Positions 8,351-17,731 of a DNA stretch of 64,000 bases are shown here, piece after piece. The notes under the pieces were generated by a model. That model was not told the DNA's origin. It saw nothing but the letters and a program-made list of their open reading frames with translations, and did not search any database. Made by a program: the position numbers and the translations under genes. The stretch comes from Flavivirga spongiicola (GTDB lineage Bacteria > Bacteroidota > Bacteroidia > Flavobacteriales > Flavobacteriaceae), in assembly GCF_030540825.1 (NCBI RefSeq), contig NZ_JAUOEO010000001.1, positions 4,787,001 to 4,851,000 of the forward strand, in the 5' to 3' direction. Position 1 is the stretch's first letter; the number at the start of each line of letters is the position of its first letter.

Positions 8351-9508
8351 TTACAAATCTCTAAATTGTGAAGGCGTTTGTGAAGTTATTTTTTTAAATG
8401 CTGAGTTAAATGCAGATTTAGAGTTGTACCCTACGCTTTCGGCTACTTCTTCAATAGTTAATTTTTTACCTAAATCTGTTTTCAAAATAGCTTTAGCTTC
8501 ATCTATTCTATAGGTTGCCAACAGTTCGAAAAAAGTTTGGTTTAACCTTTCATTTATAACCTGAGAGACATGATGTGAACTTTCTTTTATAGCTTTAGAT
8601 AAATCTGAAAGAGAAGCTGAACTACTAACATAAAACTTCTCATGTGTCATTTGGTTCATGACTCTTTTTAATATAACATCCTTTTGATCTTCTAACAATG
8701 ATGATTTTTTATATTTCAAAACTGGCCCTTCTAAAAATGAAGATACTTCTGTATAATATAGAGAGGTATTCATCATTTGAAACCCAGTCAAAAAAATCAT
8801 AAAACAGATATATAAAAAGATCAGGTAGTCTCCAACATCACTTTTAAAAGTGATTTTCACAAAAATTAAAATAAGTGTAATTATTAAAAAATGATAAAAT
8901 GAATTTCTAAGAGATTTCAATGTTTTATCTGTAGTCATAAAAATGGATTCTCCTCTTTTCTTTGCCGATTTAATTAAATGGTACATTACAACAGTAATAT
9001 AAATAAGAATGTGAATGATAGTGGCTAGATTAACATAGTTACGAATTCCCAAAGGATCTCCCGTATATACTTTTGCTGTTTCAATATATGGTATGTCTAA
9101 ATTCATAACACCAATACTGTCATTATATTTAAATACATCTTCTTGAAAAAAGAACAAAAGACAGTACCCAAACCATAACACAAAAGGAATAAAATGAAAC
9201 CCATCTTTTTTACTTCTTTTATTGCCTAATTGAGACATCTTGAACAAGTAAATAAGTGGAGCGATTACAAAATTTAAAGGCTCTGAAAAATTAGTGAGCC
9301 ACAATGTTTTAAAGATATAGCCCGTATAATTAAGCCAACCTTCGAACATGATAAGTGATAAAACCAAAATTAAAATCCCCATATACAAATTAGGAGATTT
9401 ATTATGTATTGATTTTCTAATTAAAAAATAAGATATAAAAAGACCAAAACAAATGCCTACAAAAATTAGTAAGCCTAAAATATTTATATGAATAGGAACG
9501 CTCTGCAT
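8351..9508 (-). CDS. AraC-family regulator with membrane-embedded N-terminal domain
   Basis: Transcription regulator of 385 residues, the third AraC-type protein in the first 10 kb. The first ~245 residues contain seven or so hydrophobic segments (LLIFVGICFGLFISYFL, MGILILVLSLIMFEGWLNY and others). The C-terminal region SSASLSDLSKAIKESSHHVS... and EEVAESVGYNSKSAFNSAFK, then TSQTPSQF, is the AraC DNA-binding domain. The start is ATG at 9508. It lies directly upstream of the acyltransferase on the same strand and is its most likely regulator. The terminator at 9529-9555 separates it from lpdA. Signal unknown. Confidence 0.85.
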   Translation of the reverse strand: MQSVPIHINILGLLIFVGICFGLFISYFLIRKSIHNKSPNLYMGILILVLSLIMFEGWLNYTGYIFKTLWLTNFSEPLNFVIAPLIYLFKMSQLGNKRSKKDGFHFIPFVLWFGYCLLFFFQEDVFKYNDSIGVMNLDIPYIETAKVYTGDPLGIRNYVNLATIIHILIYITVVMYHLIKSAKKRGESIFMTTDKTLKSLRNSFYHFLIITLILIFVKITFKSDVGDYLIFLYICFMIFLTGFQMMNTSLYYTEVSSFLEGPVLKYKKSSLLEDQKDVILKRVMNQMTHEKFYVSSSASLSDLSKAIKESSHHVSQVINERLNQTFFELLATYRIDEAKAILKTDLGKKLTIEEVAESVGYNSKSAFNSAFKKITSQTPSQFRDL

Positions 9509-9528
9509 ATTCCAAAAATAGCAATAAA

Positions 9529-9555
9529 AAAAGCGAACTCAATAAGTTCGCTTTT
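9529..9555 (-). terminator. Rho-independent terminator after lpdA
   Basis: AAAAGCGAACT (9529-9539) and AGTTCGCTTTT (9545-9555) form an 11-bp stem with a 5-nt loop. T-rich tails lie on both sides, so it could also work for the other strand. It is 28-54 bp past the lpdA stop codon. Confidence 0.8.
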
Positions 9556-9582
9556 CTTTTATTTTTAAAATATCTTAATGAA

Positions 9583-10983
9583 CTATATATGTAATGCTCT
9601 ATCATCAGTAGCCGCCAACGCCGCTTCTTTGATAGCCTCTGTAAATGTAGGGTGCGCATGAGACATACGTGATATATCTTCTGCAGATGCTCTATATTCC
9701 ATAGCTACGACAGCCTCTGCAATCATATCTGCAGCTCGAGCACCAACCATATGTACTCCCAAAATTTCATCAGTCGTTTTATCTGCAAGAATTTTTACAA
9801 ACCCATCTAAATCCATACTAGCTCTACTTCTACCCAAAGCACGCATTGGGAATTGTCCTGATTTATACGCTACACCAGCTTCTTTAAGTTGTTCTTCTGT
9901 TTTACCAACCGCAGCAACTTCTGGCCACGTATAAACAACACCTGGTATGAGATTATAATCTATATGCGGTTTTTGTCCTGCTAATGTTTCTGCAACAAAC
10001 ACACCTTCCTCTTCAGCTTTATGTGCTAACATAGCACCTTTAATCACATCTCCAATCGCATAAATATTAGAAGCACTCGTTTGTAAATGCTCATTGACTT
10101 CAACCTGCCCTCTATCATTTAATTTTACACCAGCAGCTTCAGCATTTAAGCCATCTGTATATGGACGACGGCCAACAGATACTAAGCAGTAATCTCCTTT
10201 AAATTCTACTTCTACTCCTTTTTTGTTATCTGCTTTTACAATAACTTCATCTCCTACACGTTCAACAGACTTAACTTTGTGAGAGGCATTCATTTTAAAT
10301 TTCTGTTTCTTTAAAACTTTATTGAGCTCTTTAGATAGACCTGCATCCATAGTTGGAATAATACGATCCATAAACTCAACTACAGAAACTTCGGCTCCTA
10401 ATCTTTTATAAACTTGTCCAAGTTCTAAACCGATAACGCCTCCACCAATGACGATTAAGTGTTTTGGTATTTCTTTAAGTTTTAAAGCTTCGGTAGATGT
10501 TATAACTCGCTCTTTATCAATATTTATAAACGGCAAACTTGAAGGTTTACTTCCAGTGGCAATAATGGTGTTTTTTGCTTCTATTTCAGTGGTTTCTTCT
10601 CCGGAAATAATGATATGAGTCCCATCTTTAAAACTTCCTAAACCTTGATAAACATCAATATTATTTTTCTTCATCAAGAAATCAATACCACCGGTAGTTT
10701 GATCAACAACTGCTTGTTTGCGGGCAATCATTTTTTCTAAATTCACCTTAACGTCTCCAGGTATTTCTATGCCATGTTCTTCAAAATGCTTCACTGCATC
10801 TTCATAATGATGAGAAGAATCTAAAAGGGCCTTACTTGGTATACAACCAACATTTAAACAAGTACCTCCTAGTGTAGAATACTTTTCTATAATGGCAGTT
10901 TTCATTCCTAATTGTGCACAACGTATTGCTGCTACATATCCTCCAGGGCCTGAACCTATTACGGCTACATCGTATGAATTCAT
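9583..10983 (-). CDS. lpdA: Dihydrolipoyl dehydrogenase (E3)
   Basis: FAD-dependent oxidation of dihydrolipoamide to lipoamide with NAD+, the E3 part of the pyruvate, 2-oxoglutarate and branched-chain dehydrogenase complexes and of the glycine cleavage system; cytoplasmic. The 466 residues are full length. Seen in order: FAD-binding VIGSGPGGYVAAIRCAQLG, the redox-active disulfide GGTCLNVGCIPSKALL, the NAD-binding IGGGVIGLELG, the second FAD motif YAIGDV, and the C-terminal catalytic HAHPTFTEAIKEAAL with the His-Glu pair. The gene stands alone, with a terminator behind it, and no E1 or E2 gene is adjacent. Confidence 0.96.
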   Translation of the reverse strand: MNSYDVAVIGSGPGGYVAAIRCAQLGMKTAIIEKYSTLGGTCLNVGCIPSKALLDSSHHYEDAVKHFEEHGIEIPGDVKVNLEKMIARKQAVVDQTTGGIDFLMKKNNIDVYQGLGSFKDGTHIIISGEETTEIEAKNTIIATGSKPSSLPFINIDKERVITSTEALKLKEIPKHLIVIGGGVIGLELGQVYKRLGAEVSVVEFMDRIIPTMDAGLSKELNKVLKKQKFKMNASHKVKSVERVGDEVIVKADNKKGVEVEFKGDYCLVSVGRRPYTDGLNAEAAGVKLNDRGQVEVNEHLQTSASNIYAIGDVIKGAMLAHKAEEEGVFVAETLAGQKPHIDYNLIPGVVYTWPEVAAVGKTEEQLKEAGVAYKSGQFPMRALGRSRASMDLDGFVKILADKTTDEILGVHMVGARAADMIAEAVVAMEYRASAEDISRMSHAHPTFTEAIKEAALAATDDRALHI

Positions 10984-11064
10984 AAAGTATTTTTGATGTT
11001 TTTATTTTAAAATCGAATCACAAAAATACGAATGTTTTACGGGAAGGCAATAAAAAATATAAGC

Positions 11065-11568
11065 TTAATATAAAGGGAATTGTGTTTCTTTTAAACCCAA
11101 AGAAAGTATATATTCTTTAGCTTCCAGAGCGTCATCTCCTCCTTTATTTACATGATGCAGCAATGTAAGACCATGAGGGCCTTTAGCATAAAGTAAACTT
11201 GGGGAAAATTCTATCATCGCTTTTAAAATATCTGTTTTACCAAACAAGGCCAAAGTGAAAATATTTCCCTGTGCCCCTTTACTAATTAAATATTTTACGA
11301 TCTCTTTATTTCCTACATGACTTGCAGCTCCTAAACCTGTTTCAAAATCACCAAATTTCCAATCATGAGCAGCATTTAATAGGTTTGGATGTTCATTTAA
11401 AAGCTCTTTGACCATGTCTAATTTTCCATGTGAGACTCGTACAAATTCCTCAACCAAAGCCTTGTTTAGTTTTGGGTCTTCCTGTGGTTTTGAAAAAGAG
11501 AATAGAGGTGTTAAAGGAACAACTAAAGAGGCTATTCCTGCCGATTTAATAAACTGATTGCGATTCAT
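11065..11568 (-). CDS. Exported ankyrin-repeat protein
   Basis: Protein of 167 residues from Met at 11568 (MNRNQFIKSAGIASL); an earlier in-frame ATG at 11586 adds six residues. The N-terminus looks like the exported-protein leader of Bacteroidota with NRNQFIKSAGI resembling a weak Tat motif with Asn-Arg instead of Arg-Arg, followed by a hydrophobic run and SFSKPQEDPK. The rest contains about three ankyrin-like repeats (LNEHPNLLNAAHDWKFGD, ETGLGAASHVGNKEIVKYLI, GLTLLHHVNKGGDDALE). Ankyrins bind partner proteins; none can be named. Located between lpdA and an S41 protease on the same strand without tight coupling. Confidence 0.7.
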   Translation of the reverse strand: MNRNQFIKSAGIASLVVPLTPLFSFSKPQEDPKLNKALVEEFVRVSHGKLDMVKELLNEHPNLLNAAHDWKFGDFETGLGAASHVGNKEIVKYLISKGAQGNIFTLALFGKTDILKAMIEFSPSLLYAKGPHGLTLLHHVNKGGDDALEAKEYILSLGLKETQFPLY

Positions 11569-11649
11569 GGTTTGGTTGATTTTCAATAAAACTAAAAAAG
11601 AATAGTCAACAAATCTAGAAGTTTAACACGGTATTGTGACAAGCCCCAA

Positions 11650-13230
11650 TTATCCTTTATTTTTAATATCCTTTAATACCCAATCTAACTCTGTATCTTT
11701 TTTTAGTTCCCTATCACTAATCGTAGGTAAAATTTCAACATCTGGTTTTACACCATAGCCATCTGGATTTTGTTTTTGAGGCGCTTCTACCTGCATCATT
11801 CCCATTCTTATTTTTAACTTGGTATTTGGCAGCTCATAGACTTTATAAATACCTGCAACCGTGCCATTATAGGCGCCTCCTGTTTCTTCCCCAACAAAAA
11901 GGGCTCTTTTGGTCGCTTTTAAATGCGTAGATATTAAAGAAGAAGCCGAAAATGAATTTCCATTAATCAACACATAAATCTTACCAGTAAAATGTAACGG
12001 TTTTGGTTCTTTAACCTTAGTTTGCCTAAACCTGTAATACAATTTACCATCTCGCTTTCTTGTTCTTATTAAATTCTGAACAACGATTATCGGTGACATC
12101 ATACCCGATAATACCTTTATACTATTCGGTGTTGTATTGCTCATTAAAAATTTTAAGAATGGTACACGGCTATTTACCTCACTATCTTCAATAAACTTAT
12201 ATGCCTTATTAGTTAAATACGAATACAGATAATCTATTTCGGCAATTCTTCCACCGCCATTATCCCTTAAGTCTAAAATTAAATGTTTCGTCTTTGCTGA
12301 ATCTAATTTTGTAAAACTCTGCTTATAGAATCTTTTATAATTACCATTAGTAAAACTTCTTAATTTCATATAAGCCACATCTTTTACTTCTTCCATAAAA
12401 CGAAAATTTCGAGTGTACGTTTTATATTTTTTTATAAAACCATGCTTTTTGTTAAACTTTCGTCTCTTTTTTGAAGCTAATCGATTTGCTTTTTTCTCCG
12501 CCGAAGTTAATTTTATACGTTTTGCTGTTTTGGTAGTATCTTGTTTTTTAGGCTTTTCTTTCTTTTGTAACCTTCTAAAAGTCTTGACAAATAAAGAATC
12601 CTTGTTTTTAAAAGTAACCCTTAAACTATCTACAACCCCTTTATCTTTATAATAAAAATTAGAAAAGTGTTGCCCCACATATCTGTTATGCAATGTGGTA
12701 TTATAACCATCTGAAGAAAAACGTGTTTTGTAGACATCAATTAAATCAGAAATAAAGTCGTCTTCAATTTTAACTATTTCACATCCTATAATTGTAGAAT
12801 CTTTACCTCTGGTATCTTTAATCCAGAGTTTATTTTCTAAATATTCAAAATCTAAAGCGTAAAATTCAAACTTATTCTTAAGCAATTGTTTACGAGCTTT
12901 CTTGGTATACCACTTATTTGCAGAGCTTAGAGAAATATGACCTTGTTTAACTTGAGACACCACTGGTGCTAATTTTTTGTAGAATTCCCGAGAATCAATA
13001 GGTGTTGTAATTATCTTTTTTAAACTATCAAACTTGAAATCTAAAACTTCTTTTGGTGTATATTGATATAATTTAGGATGATGTCTTTTTAATTGAACAT
13101 ATATCCTATCTATATCTTCATGTAAATGGGCTACATCATGCAATTTCGTTACTTGCTCATTATGGTTTTTAACACTTCTACATGACATTAAAACCACTAA
13201 AACTAAAATTAATAAAATTGCTTTTTGCAT
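11650..13230 (-). CDS. S41-family (C-terminal processing-like) peptidase lipoprotein
   Basis: Serine protease of 526 residues, probably periplasmic or outer-membrane anchored. The N-terminus MQKAILLILVLVVLMSCRSVK is a lipoprotein signal with Cys at 17. The tail-specific protease core is at about 310-500: LILDLRDNGGGRIAEID, VLINGNSFSASSLISTHL (Ser of the S41 active site) and FVGEETGGAYNG with Glu/Thr. A very lysine-rich insert (about residues 225-270, KKEKPKKQDTTKTAKRIK) is unusual and probably forms a flexible arm. I see no clear PDZ domain. Substrates unknown. It stands next to smpB, which is divergent; the 13231-13372 gap holds both promoters. Confidence 0.85.
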   Translation of the reverse strand: MQKAILLILVLVVLMSCRSVKNHNEQVTKLHDVAHLHEDIDRIYVQLKRHHPKLYQYTPKEVLDFKFDSLKKIITTPIDSREFYKKLAPVVSQVKQGHISLSSANKWYTKKARKQLLKNKFEFYALDFEYLENKLWIKDTRGKDSTIIGCEIVKIEDDFISDLIDVYKTRFSSDGYNTTLHNRYVGQHFSNFYYKDKGVVDSLRVTFKNKDSLFVKTFRRLQKKEKPKKQDTTKTAKRIKLTSAEKKANRLASKKRRKFNKKHGFIKKYKTYTRNFRFMEEVKDVAYMKLRSFTNGNYKRFYKQSFTKLDSAKTKHLILDLRDNGGGRIAEIDYLYSYLTNKAYKFIEDSEVNSRVPFLKFLMSNTTPNSIKVLSGMMSPIIVVQNLIRTRKRDGKLYYRFRQTKVKEPKPLHFTGKIYVLINGNSFSASSLISTHLKATKRALFVGEETGGAYNGTVAGIYKVYELPNTKLKIRMGMMQVEAPQKQNPDGYGVKPDVEILPTISDRELKKDTELDWVLKDIKNKG

Positions 13231-13358
13231 ATATCTAAATAAATTCTATCTGCTAAAGTAATTTTATTTACTTAAAAGTATAATCAATTAGTAATTCTTT
13301 AACTCCATTTATTTGATTTTTCAATAGAATCACCCGCCAATAACTTCATAAAATTATG

Positions 13359-13366
13359 TAGTTTTG
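13359..13366 (+). promoter_or_regulatory. TAnnTTTG-type -7 box before smpB
   Basis: TAGTTTTG fits the Bacteroidota sigma-A -7 consensus TAnnTTTG and ends 6 bp before the smpB ATG, implying a very short or no leader. No convincing -33 TTG was found at the usual distance, so confidence is low. Confidence 0.3.
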
Positions 13367-13372
13367 TGCTCC

Positions 13373-13831
13373 ATGCAAAAAAACATTAACATACAAAACA
13401 AAAAGGCGCGCTTTCTATATGAAATATTAGATAAGTATACGGCCGGCATTGTGCTAACTGGAACAGAAATTAAATCCATACGCAGTAGTAGAGCATCTAT
13501 AGCCGAAAGTTTTTGTGAGTTCAATGTACAAGGGGAACTTTTTGTTATTAATATGACTATTGAAGAATATGCCTTTGGCAATTATTATAATCATCGCCCT
13601 AAAGCAGAAAGGAAGCTTTTACTAAACAAAAAAGAACTAAAAAAACTACTAAAAGAGGTTCAGAATACAGGACTTACTATTATTCCCTTGCGATTATTCA
13701 TAAATGATAAAGGGTTTGCCAAAATGGACATTGCTTTAGCGAAAGGTAAAAAACTATATGATAAAAGAGAAACTATTAAGGATCGTGATAATAAACGTGA
13801 TTTAGATAGAATCAAAAAAAACTTCAGATAA
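13373..13831 (+). CDS. smpB: SsrA-binding protein SmpB
   Basis: Small RNA-binding protein that delivers tmRNA to stalled ribosomes for trans-translation; cytoplasmic. From ATG at 13373 it has 152 residues, the usual length. The open frame extends 9 bp upstream to a TTG, which I reject. Typical features are NKKARFLYEILDKYTAGIVL, TGTEIKSIRSSRASIAESF, the NYYNHRPKAERKLLLNKKEL segment, and the basic C-terminal tail (GKKLYDKRETIKDRDNKRD) that enters the ribosomal decoding centre. It is a stand-alone gene; the ssrA RNA itself is not in this window as far as I can see. Confidence 0.96.
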   Translation: MQKNINIQNKKARFLYEILDKYTAGIVLTGTEIKSIRSSRASIAESFCEFNVQGELFVINMTIEEYAFGNYYNHRPKAERKLLLNKKELKKLLKEVQNTGLTIIPLRLFINDKGFAKMDIALAKGKKLYDKRETIKDRDNKRDLDRIKKNFR

Positions 13832-14004
13832 TTCAAATTGTTTATCCATCATTTTGAAATTCAATTGATTTAGCTATATAACAGGTTTAGTAGCCCTTCG
13901 ATGCCTAGATCGATGAAATATTTTTAAATTTAAGAAAGCCTTAACGTTTCAAGACTAACAAAATCTTTACTTTGTTAATCTAAATAAATTTATCATATCT
14001 GAAG

Positions 14005-14529
14005 ATGAAAAAAACGATATCAGTTATGCTATTGTGTATTGTAACACTATCTGTGCAATCACAAGAAAAAGCGAAAGACTATTCAGAAAAAGTTCAAACA
14101 TTAGATAGCACAATTAAAACACTATACGCCGTTATTTCGGGAGAAAAAGGCGTTGAGAGAGATTGGGCCTTATTCAAATTTTTATTTAAACCTAATGCTA
14201 AACTAATTCCGTCTGGTAAAAATAAAGAAGGTGCATATAAAGTAAGATATATGTCTCCTGATGATTATGTTAAAGGTTCTGGAAAATGGCTGGTCGAAAA
14301 TGGTTTTTTTGAAAAAGAAATACATAGAAAAGTAGATACTTTTGGTAATATCACTCAGGTATTTAGTACGTATGAATCTTTTCATAGTGAATCTGATACA
14401 AAACCTTTTATGAGAGGTATCAACAGTATTCAACTTTTAAATGATGGTAAACGTTGGTGGGTAATCAATATTTACTGGGCTCAGGAAACTAAAGACAATA
14501 TGATCCCTGAAAACTATCTTCCAAATTAA
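14005..14529 (+). CDS. Secreted NTF2/SnoaL-like protein of unknown function
   Basis: Protein of 174 residues with an N-terminal signal peptide (MKKTISVMLLCIVTLSVQSQ). The mature part (YSEKVQTLDSTIKTLYAVIS, RDWALFKFLFKPNAKL, DPDDYV-like helix, EKEIHRKVDTFGNITQVFS, INSIQLLNDGKRWWVINIYW) follows the alpha+beta cone layout of the NTF2/SnoaL superfamily. Such domains bind small ligands or act as isomerases; no catalytic residue is certain. It lies 16 bp upstream of the S15 peptidase on the same strand and is probably co-transcribed. Confidence 0.7.
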   Translation: MKKTISVMLLCIVTLSVQSQEKAKDYSEKVQTLDSTIKTLYAVISGEKGVERDWALFKFLFKPNAKLIPSGKNKEGAYKVRYMSPDDYVKGSGKWLVENGFFEKEIHRKVDTFGNITQVFSTYESFHSESDTKPFMRGINSIQLLNDGKRWWVINIYWAQETKDNMIPENYLPN

Positions 14530-14545
14530 TAAATCAATTAAAAAC

Positions 14546-16399
14546 ATGAATAACTCTGCAAGACTAAGGTCAATAATATTGACAAGCACCTTACTTATTT
14601 CAGGTGTCTTTTTAAGTTTAGGACAACAACCCATAACAAAAGCGATACCCGTTTTTAAAGATGGCGAAGCACAAATAGTAGAAGCATTTAACACACCCGA
14701 AAAATGGATTCGGCATGACTTATTTGTTGAAACCACATTTGATACTGATGGCGATGGCAAATTAGATCGTATGCATGTTTCAGTAACAAGACCTCATCAA
14801 ACCGAAACAGAAGGTTTAAAACTTCCAATAATTTATGTTTCCAGTCCTTATTTTGCAGGTGTTGCACAGGGTGGAAAAGAATTATTCTGGAATGTAAAAC
14901 ATGAACTTGGAGAGCAAGTCGAAGGTCCTGTGCATCCAGAGGTTAAACGACTTGGTAAACGCCCTATTATATCCAATTCTCATATAAAAAAATGGATTCC
15001 AAGAGGTTATATTGTAGTACATTCATCATCACCTGGTACAGGTTTATCTCAAGGATCTCCAACCGTTGGTGGTGATAATGAATCATTAGCACCTAAGGCT
15101 GTAATAGATTGGTTGTGTGGAAGAGTAAAAGGTTATACAGAACCCTATGGAGATGAAACTGTTGAAGCTTTTTGGAGTACAGGAAAAGTGGGGATGACAG
15201 GTACATCATATAACGGAACCATTCCATTAGCAGCTGCGACTACTGGTGTCGAAGGTCTAGAAGCTATTATTCCTATCGCTCCTAACACATCATATTATCA
15301 CTATTACAGGTCTAACGGGTTAGTGCGTTCTCCTGGCGGTTATTTAGGTGAAGATATTGATGTTTTATATGATTTTATTCATAGTGGCGATGAATCAAAA
15401 AGGGCACATAATAATGCCAAAATAAGAGATACCGAAATGAAAAATGGTATGGATAGAATTACTGGAGACTATAATGATTTTTGGGCAGGTCGCGATTATT
15501 TAAATCATATGAAACCTATGAAAGCGGCGTTGCTCATGTCTCATGGTTTTAATGATTGGAATGTGATGCCGGAACACAGCTATAGAATTTACAAAAAAGC
15601 TCAAGAAATGGGCTTACCAACTCAAACATTTTATCATCAATTTGGGCATGGTGGTCCGCCACCAATCAAAATGATGAATCGTTGGTTTACACGTTATTTA
15701 CATGGTATAGATAATGGTGTTGAAAATGATGCGAAAGCTTGGATCGTTAGAGAATATGATAAAGTGAACGAACCAACACCTTATAAAGATTACCCAAACC
15801 CTGAAGCCTCTAATATAACATTACACCTAACAACTGGTGCTCATAAAGCAGGTGGACTGCGTACTTCTAAGATAAAGAAACAAGGCAAGGAAACTTTAGT
15901 TGACGACCACTCGTTTTCGGGTAAAGACCTGGCAAAGGCGGAAAGTTCTAAGCATCGTTTGCTTTACGTAACTTCTAAATTGACAAAGGATATTCATATT
16001 TCCGGAACGCCTAAAGTCACTGTAAAATTAGCAAGTAGTAAACCTGCTGCCAACTTATCGGTTTGGTTAGTATCACTTCCGTGGAATGAACAAGAGGGTA
16101 CAAGAATTACAGATAATATTATTACCCGTGGTTGGGCAGATCCTCAAAATCACAAATCTTTAACTAAGAGTACACCCTTAAAACCTGGAAAATTTTACGA
16201 GGTATCTTTTGATTTAATGCCTGATGATCAGATTATTAAAGCAGGACAGCAAATAGGGCTTATGATTTTTTCTAGTGATAAAGAATTCACATTACACCCA
16301 AAAGCAGGAACTGAGTTGACTGTTGATTTGGATGGAACAAGTCTAACGTTACCTATAGTTGGCGGGATTGATGCTTTTAATGTTGCTGTAAGAGAATAA
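14546..16399 (+). CDS. S15-family X-prolyl dipeptidyl aminopeptidase / CocE-NonD hydrolase
   Basis: Predicted exported serine peptidase of 617 residues that would remove dipeptides with proline in second position, or act as an acyl-ester hydrolase. After a signal-like start (SIILTSTLLISGVFLSLGQQ) comes the alpha/beta-hydrolase core: YVVHSSSPGTGLSQG-like oxyanion region, nucleophile in GKVGMTGTSYNGTIPLAAA, acid region SHGFNDWNVMPEHS and His in YHQFGHGGPPP. The C-terminal part (about 430-617) is the jelly-roll domain of the PepX C-terminal family, with HRLLYVTSKLTKDIHISGTP. It follows the NTF2-like gene by 16 bp. Periplasmic proline-peptide scavenging is the likely role. Confidence 0.88.
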   Translation: MNNSARLRSIILTSTLLISGVFLSLGQQPITKAIPVFKDGEAQIVEAFNTPEKWIRHDLFVETTFDTDGDGKLDRMHVSVTRPHQTETEGLKLPIIYVSSPYFAGVAQGGKELFWNVKHELGEQVEGPVHPEVKRLGKRPIISNSHIKKWIPRGYIVVHSSSPGTGLSQGSPTVGGDNESLAPKAVIDWLCGRVKGYTEPYGDETVEAFWSTGKVGMTGTSYNGTIPLAAATTGVEGLEAIIPIAPNTSYYHYYRSNGLVRSPGGYLGEDIDVLYDFIHSGDESKRAHNNAKIRDTEMKNGMDRITGDYNDFWAGRDYLNHMKPMKAALLMSHGFNDWNVMPEHSYRIYKKAQEMGLPTQTFYHQFGHGGPPPIKMMNRWFTRYLHGIDNGVENDAKAWIVREYDKVNEPTPYKDYPNPEASNITLHLTTGAHKAGGLRTSKIKKQGKETLVDDHSFSGKDLAKAESSKHRLLYVTSKLTKDIHISGTPKVTVKLASSKPAANLSVWLVSLPWNEQEGTRITDNIITRGWADPQNHKSLTKSTPLKPGKFYEVSFDLMPDDQIIKAGQQIGLMIFSSDKEFTLHPKAGTELTVDLDGTSLTLPIVGGIDAFNVAVRE

Positions 16400-16445
16400 A
16401 AGACATCTGTAATATTTTTAGCTAAACAAACCTTAAAAAAGAAAT

Positions 16446-17078
16446 ATGATACCAATTAATGATTTACTTTTATTTGCATTGGCATCATTGGTTATGGTGG
16501 TTTCACCCGGCCCCAATATGATTTATTTGATTTCCAGATCATTATCACAAGGAAAGAAAGCAGGAATTATATCTCTTTTCGGTGTCATGTGCGGATTCTT
16601 ATTCCATATCCTTATGGTTTCTTTCGGTTTATCAGCTATTTTCTTTGCTGTTCCTTATGCATATGTAACGGTTAAGTTTTTAGGTGTAGGATACTTACTT
16701 TACTTAGCTTATAGTACCATTACATCGAAAAACAGGGTATTCGATGCCGACAAAGGCCTCAAACCAGACAAACCTTTTAAACTTTTCAATATTGGATTAC
16801 TAACCAACGTTCTAAATCCAAAAATGGCTATTTTTTATCTTTCGTTTTTTCCACAATTTATAAGACCAGAATATGGTTCCATTCTAAACCAAAGTTTTCA
16901 ACTCGGAATTGTTCAAATAATGATTAGCTTTTCGATTAATTTTTTGATTGTTATATCTGCAGCGAAAATGGCAAGTTGGTTCTCAAAAAAACCAATTTGG
17001 TTAAGAATACAGAAATGGTTTATGGCTTCTGTATTGACTGGTCTTGCAGTAAAAATGGCACTAACTAAAGTAAAATAA
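16446..17078 (+). CDS. LysE-family amino-acid exporter
   Basis: Inner-membrane exporter of 210 residues with six hydrophobic segments. The N-terminal motif LVMVVSPGPNMIYLISRSL with GxxxG is the signature of LysE/RhtB translocators, and NVLNPKMAIFYLSFFPQFI is the second conserved region. It probably exports an amino acid or derivative; the substrate cannot be read. It starts 46 bp after the S15 peptidase stop codon, a neighbour that suggests relief of amino-acid excess from peptide uptake, which is inference. A Crp-like regulator follows 64 bp downstream on the same strand. Confidence 0.9.
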   Translation: MIPINDLLLFALASLVMVVSPGPNMIYLISRSLSQGKKAGIISLFGVMCGFLFHILMVSFGLSAIFFAVPYAYVTVKFLGVGYLLYLAYSTITSKNRVFDADKGLKPDKPFKLFNIGLLTNVLNPKMAIFYLSFFPQFIRPEYGSILNQSFQLGIVQIMISFSINFLIVISAAKMASWFSKKPIWLRIQKWFMASVLTGLAVKMALTKVK

Positions 17079-17142
17079 AGAACCTGCGAATAATTGTAAA
17101 ACTCAACAAAACTTAGCCTCCAAATTAAAATTTGTTCTTAAA

Positions 17143-17679
17143 ATGAACCCCATTTCAACCTTAATAGAAAAACTAAACAGCCAAAATTTATGGTATAAAA
17201 CATTAGAATTAAAAAGGAACGAATACTTAAAAGTAAAAGGAAGTATCGATACCAACTTATATCTGGTAGAAAAAGGGGCGCTAAGAATTTTTGTTTTAGA
17301 TGATTTTGAAGAACACACCATTAGGTTTGGTTACCAAAATAATTTAATTGCTGCACTCGACTCCTTTTTAAGTGAAAAACCCTCCGATTTATACATTCAG
17401 GCTTTAAAACATACTTCTCTAAAAGTTATGGACAAAAGTACCTACATGAATTTTGTGTCAGAATCCACCGAAAATACAAAAATGTGGCAGCTAATATTAG
17501 AAAACTTTGCACTCCAACAAATGGAAAGAGAAAGAGATATTCTAACAACGTCACCTATAGAAAGATATCATCGCGTTTTAAAACGTAGTCCTCAGCTTTT
17601 TCAGGAAATCCCTAATAAATATATTGCTTCATACCTAAGAATGACCCCTGAAACGCTTTCAAGAATAAAAAAATCTTAA
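17143..17679 (+). CDS. Crp/Fnr-family regulator, short form
   Basis: Cyclic-nucleotide-binding-fold transcription regulator of 178 residues. The N-terminal beta-barrel shows YLVEKGALRIFVLDD and TIRFGYQNNLIAALDSFLS. The C-terminal helix-turn-helix (YHRVLKRSPQLFQEIPNKYI, then ASYLRMTPETLSRIKKS) is cut short right after the recognition helix, as is usual for this Bacteroidota subgroup. No cysteine cluster for [4Fe-4S] and no obvious cAMP-binding RS motif are present, so it is not an oxygen-sensing FNR. It is next to LysE and a DinB protein. Its targets are unknown. Confidence 0.85.
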   Translation: MNPISTLIEKLNSQNLWYKTLELKRNEYLKVKGSIDTNLYLVEKGALRIFVLDDFEEHTIRFGYQNNLIAALDSFLSEKPSDLYIQALKHTSLKVMDKSTYMNFVSESTENTKMWQLILENFALQQMERERDILTTSPIERYHRVLKRSPQLFQEIPNKYIASYLRMTPETLSRIKKS

Positions 17680-17731
17680 TTTGAATCAATATTTATATTG
17701 GTTTTAATTAAAACCTTTGTAAAAAAATATC

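Noticed and set aside
9417..9659. 80-residue frame across the end of lpdA and the AraC start
   Set aside because: It runs through a terminator hairpin and parts of two real genes in another frame.
17143..17679. The Crp-like protein as the regulator of the nap/nrf palindromes
   Set aside because: It lies more than 30 kb away beside LysE and DinB genes and has no Fe-S cysteines; nothing in the sequence links it to that cluster, although it cannot be excluded.
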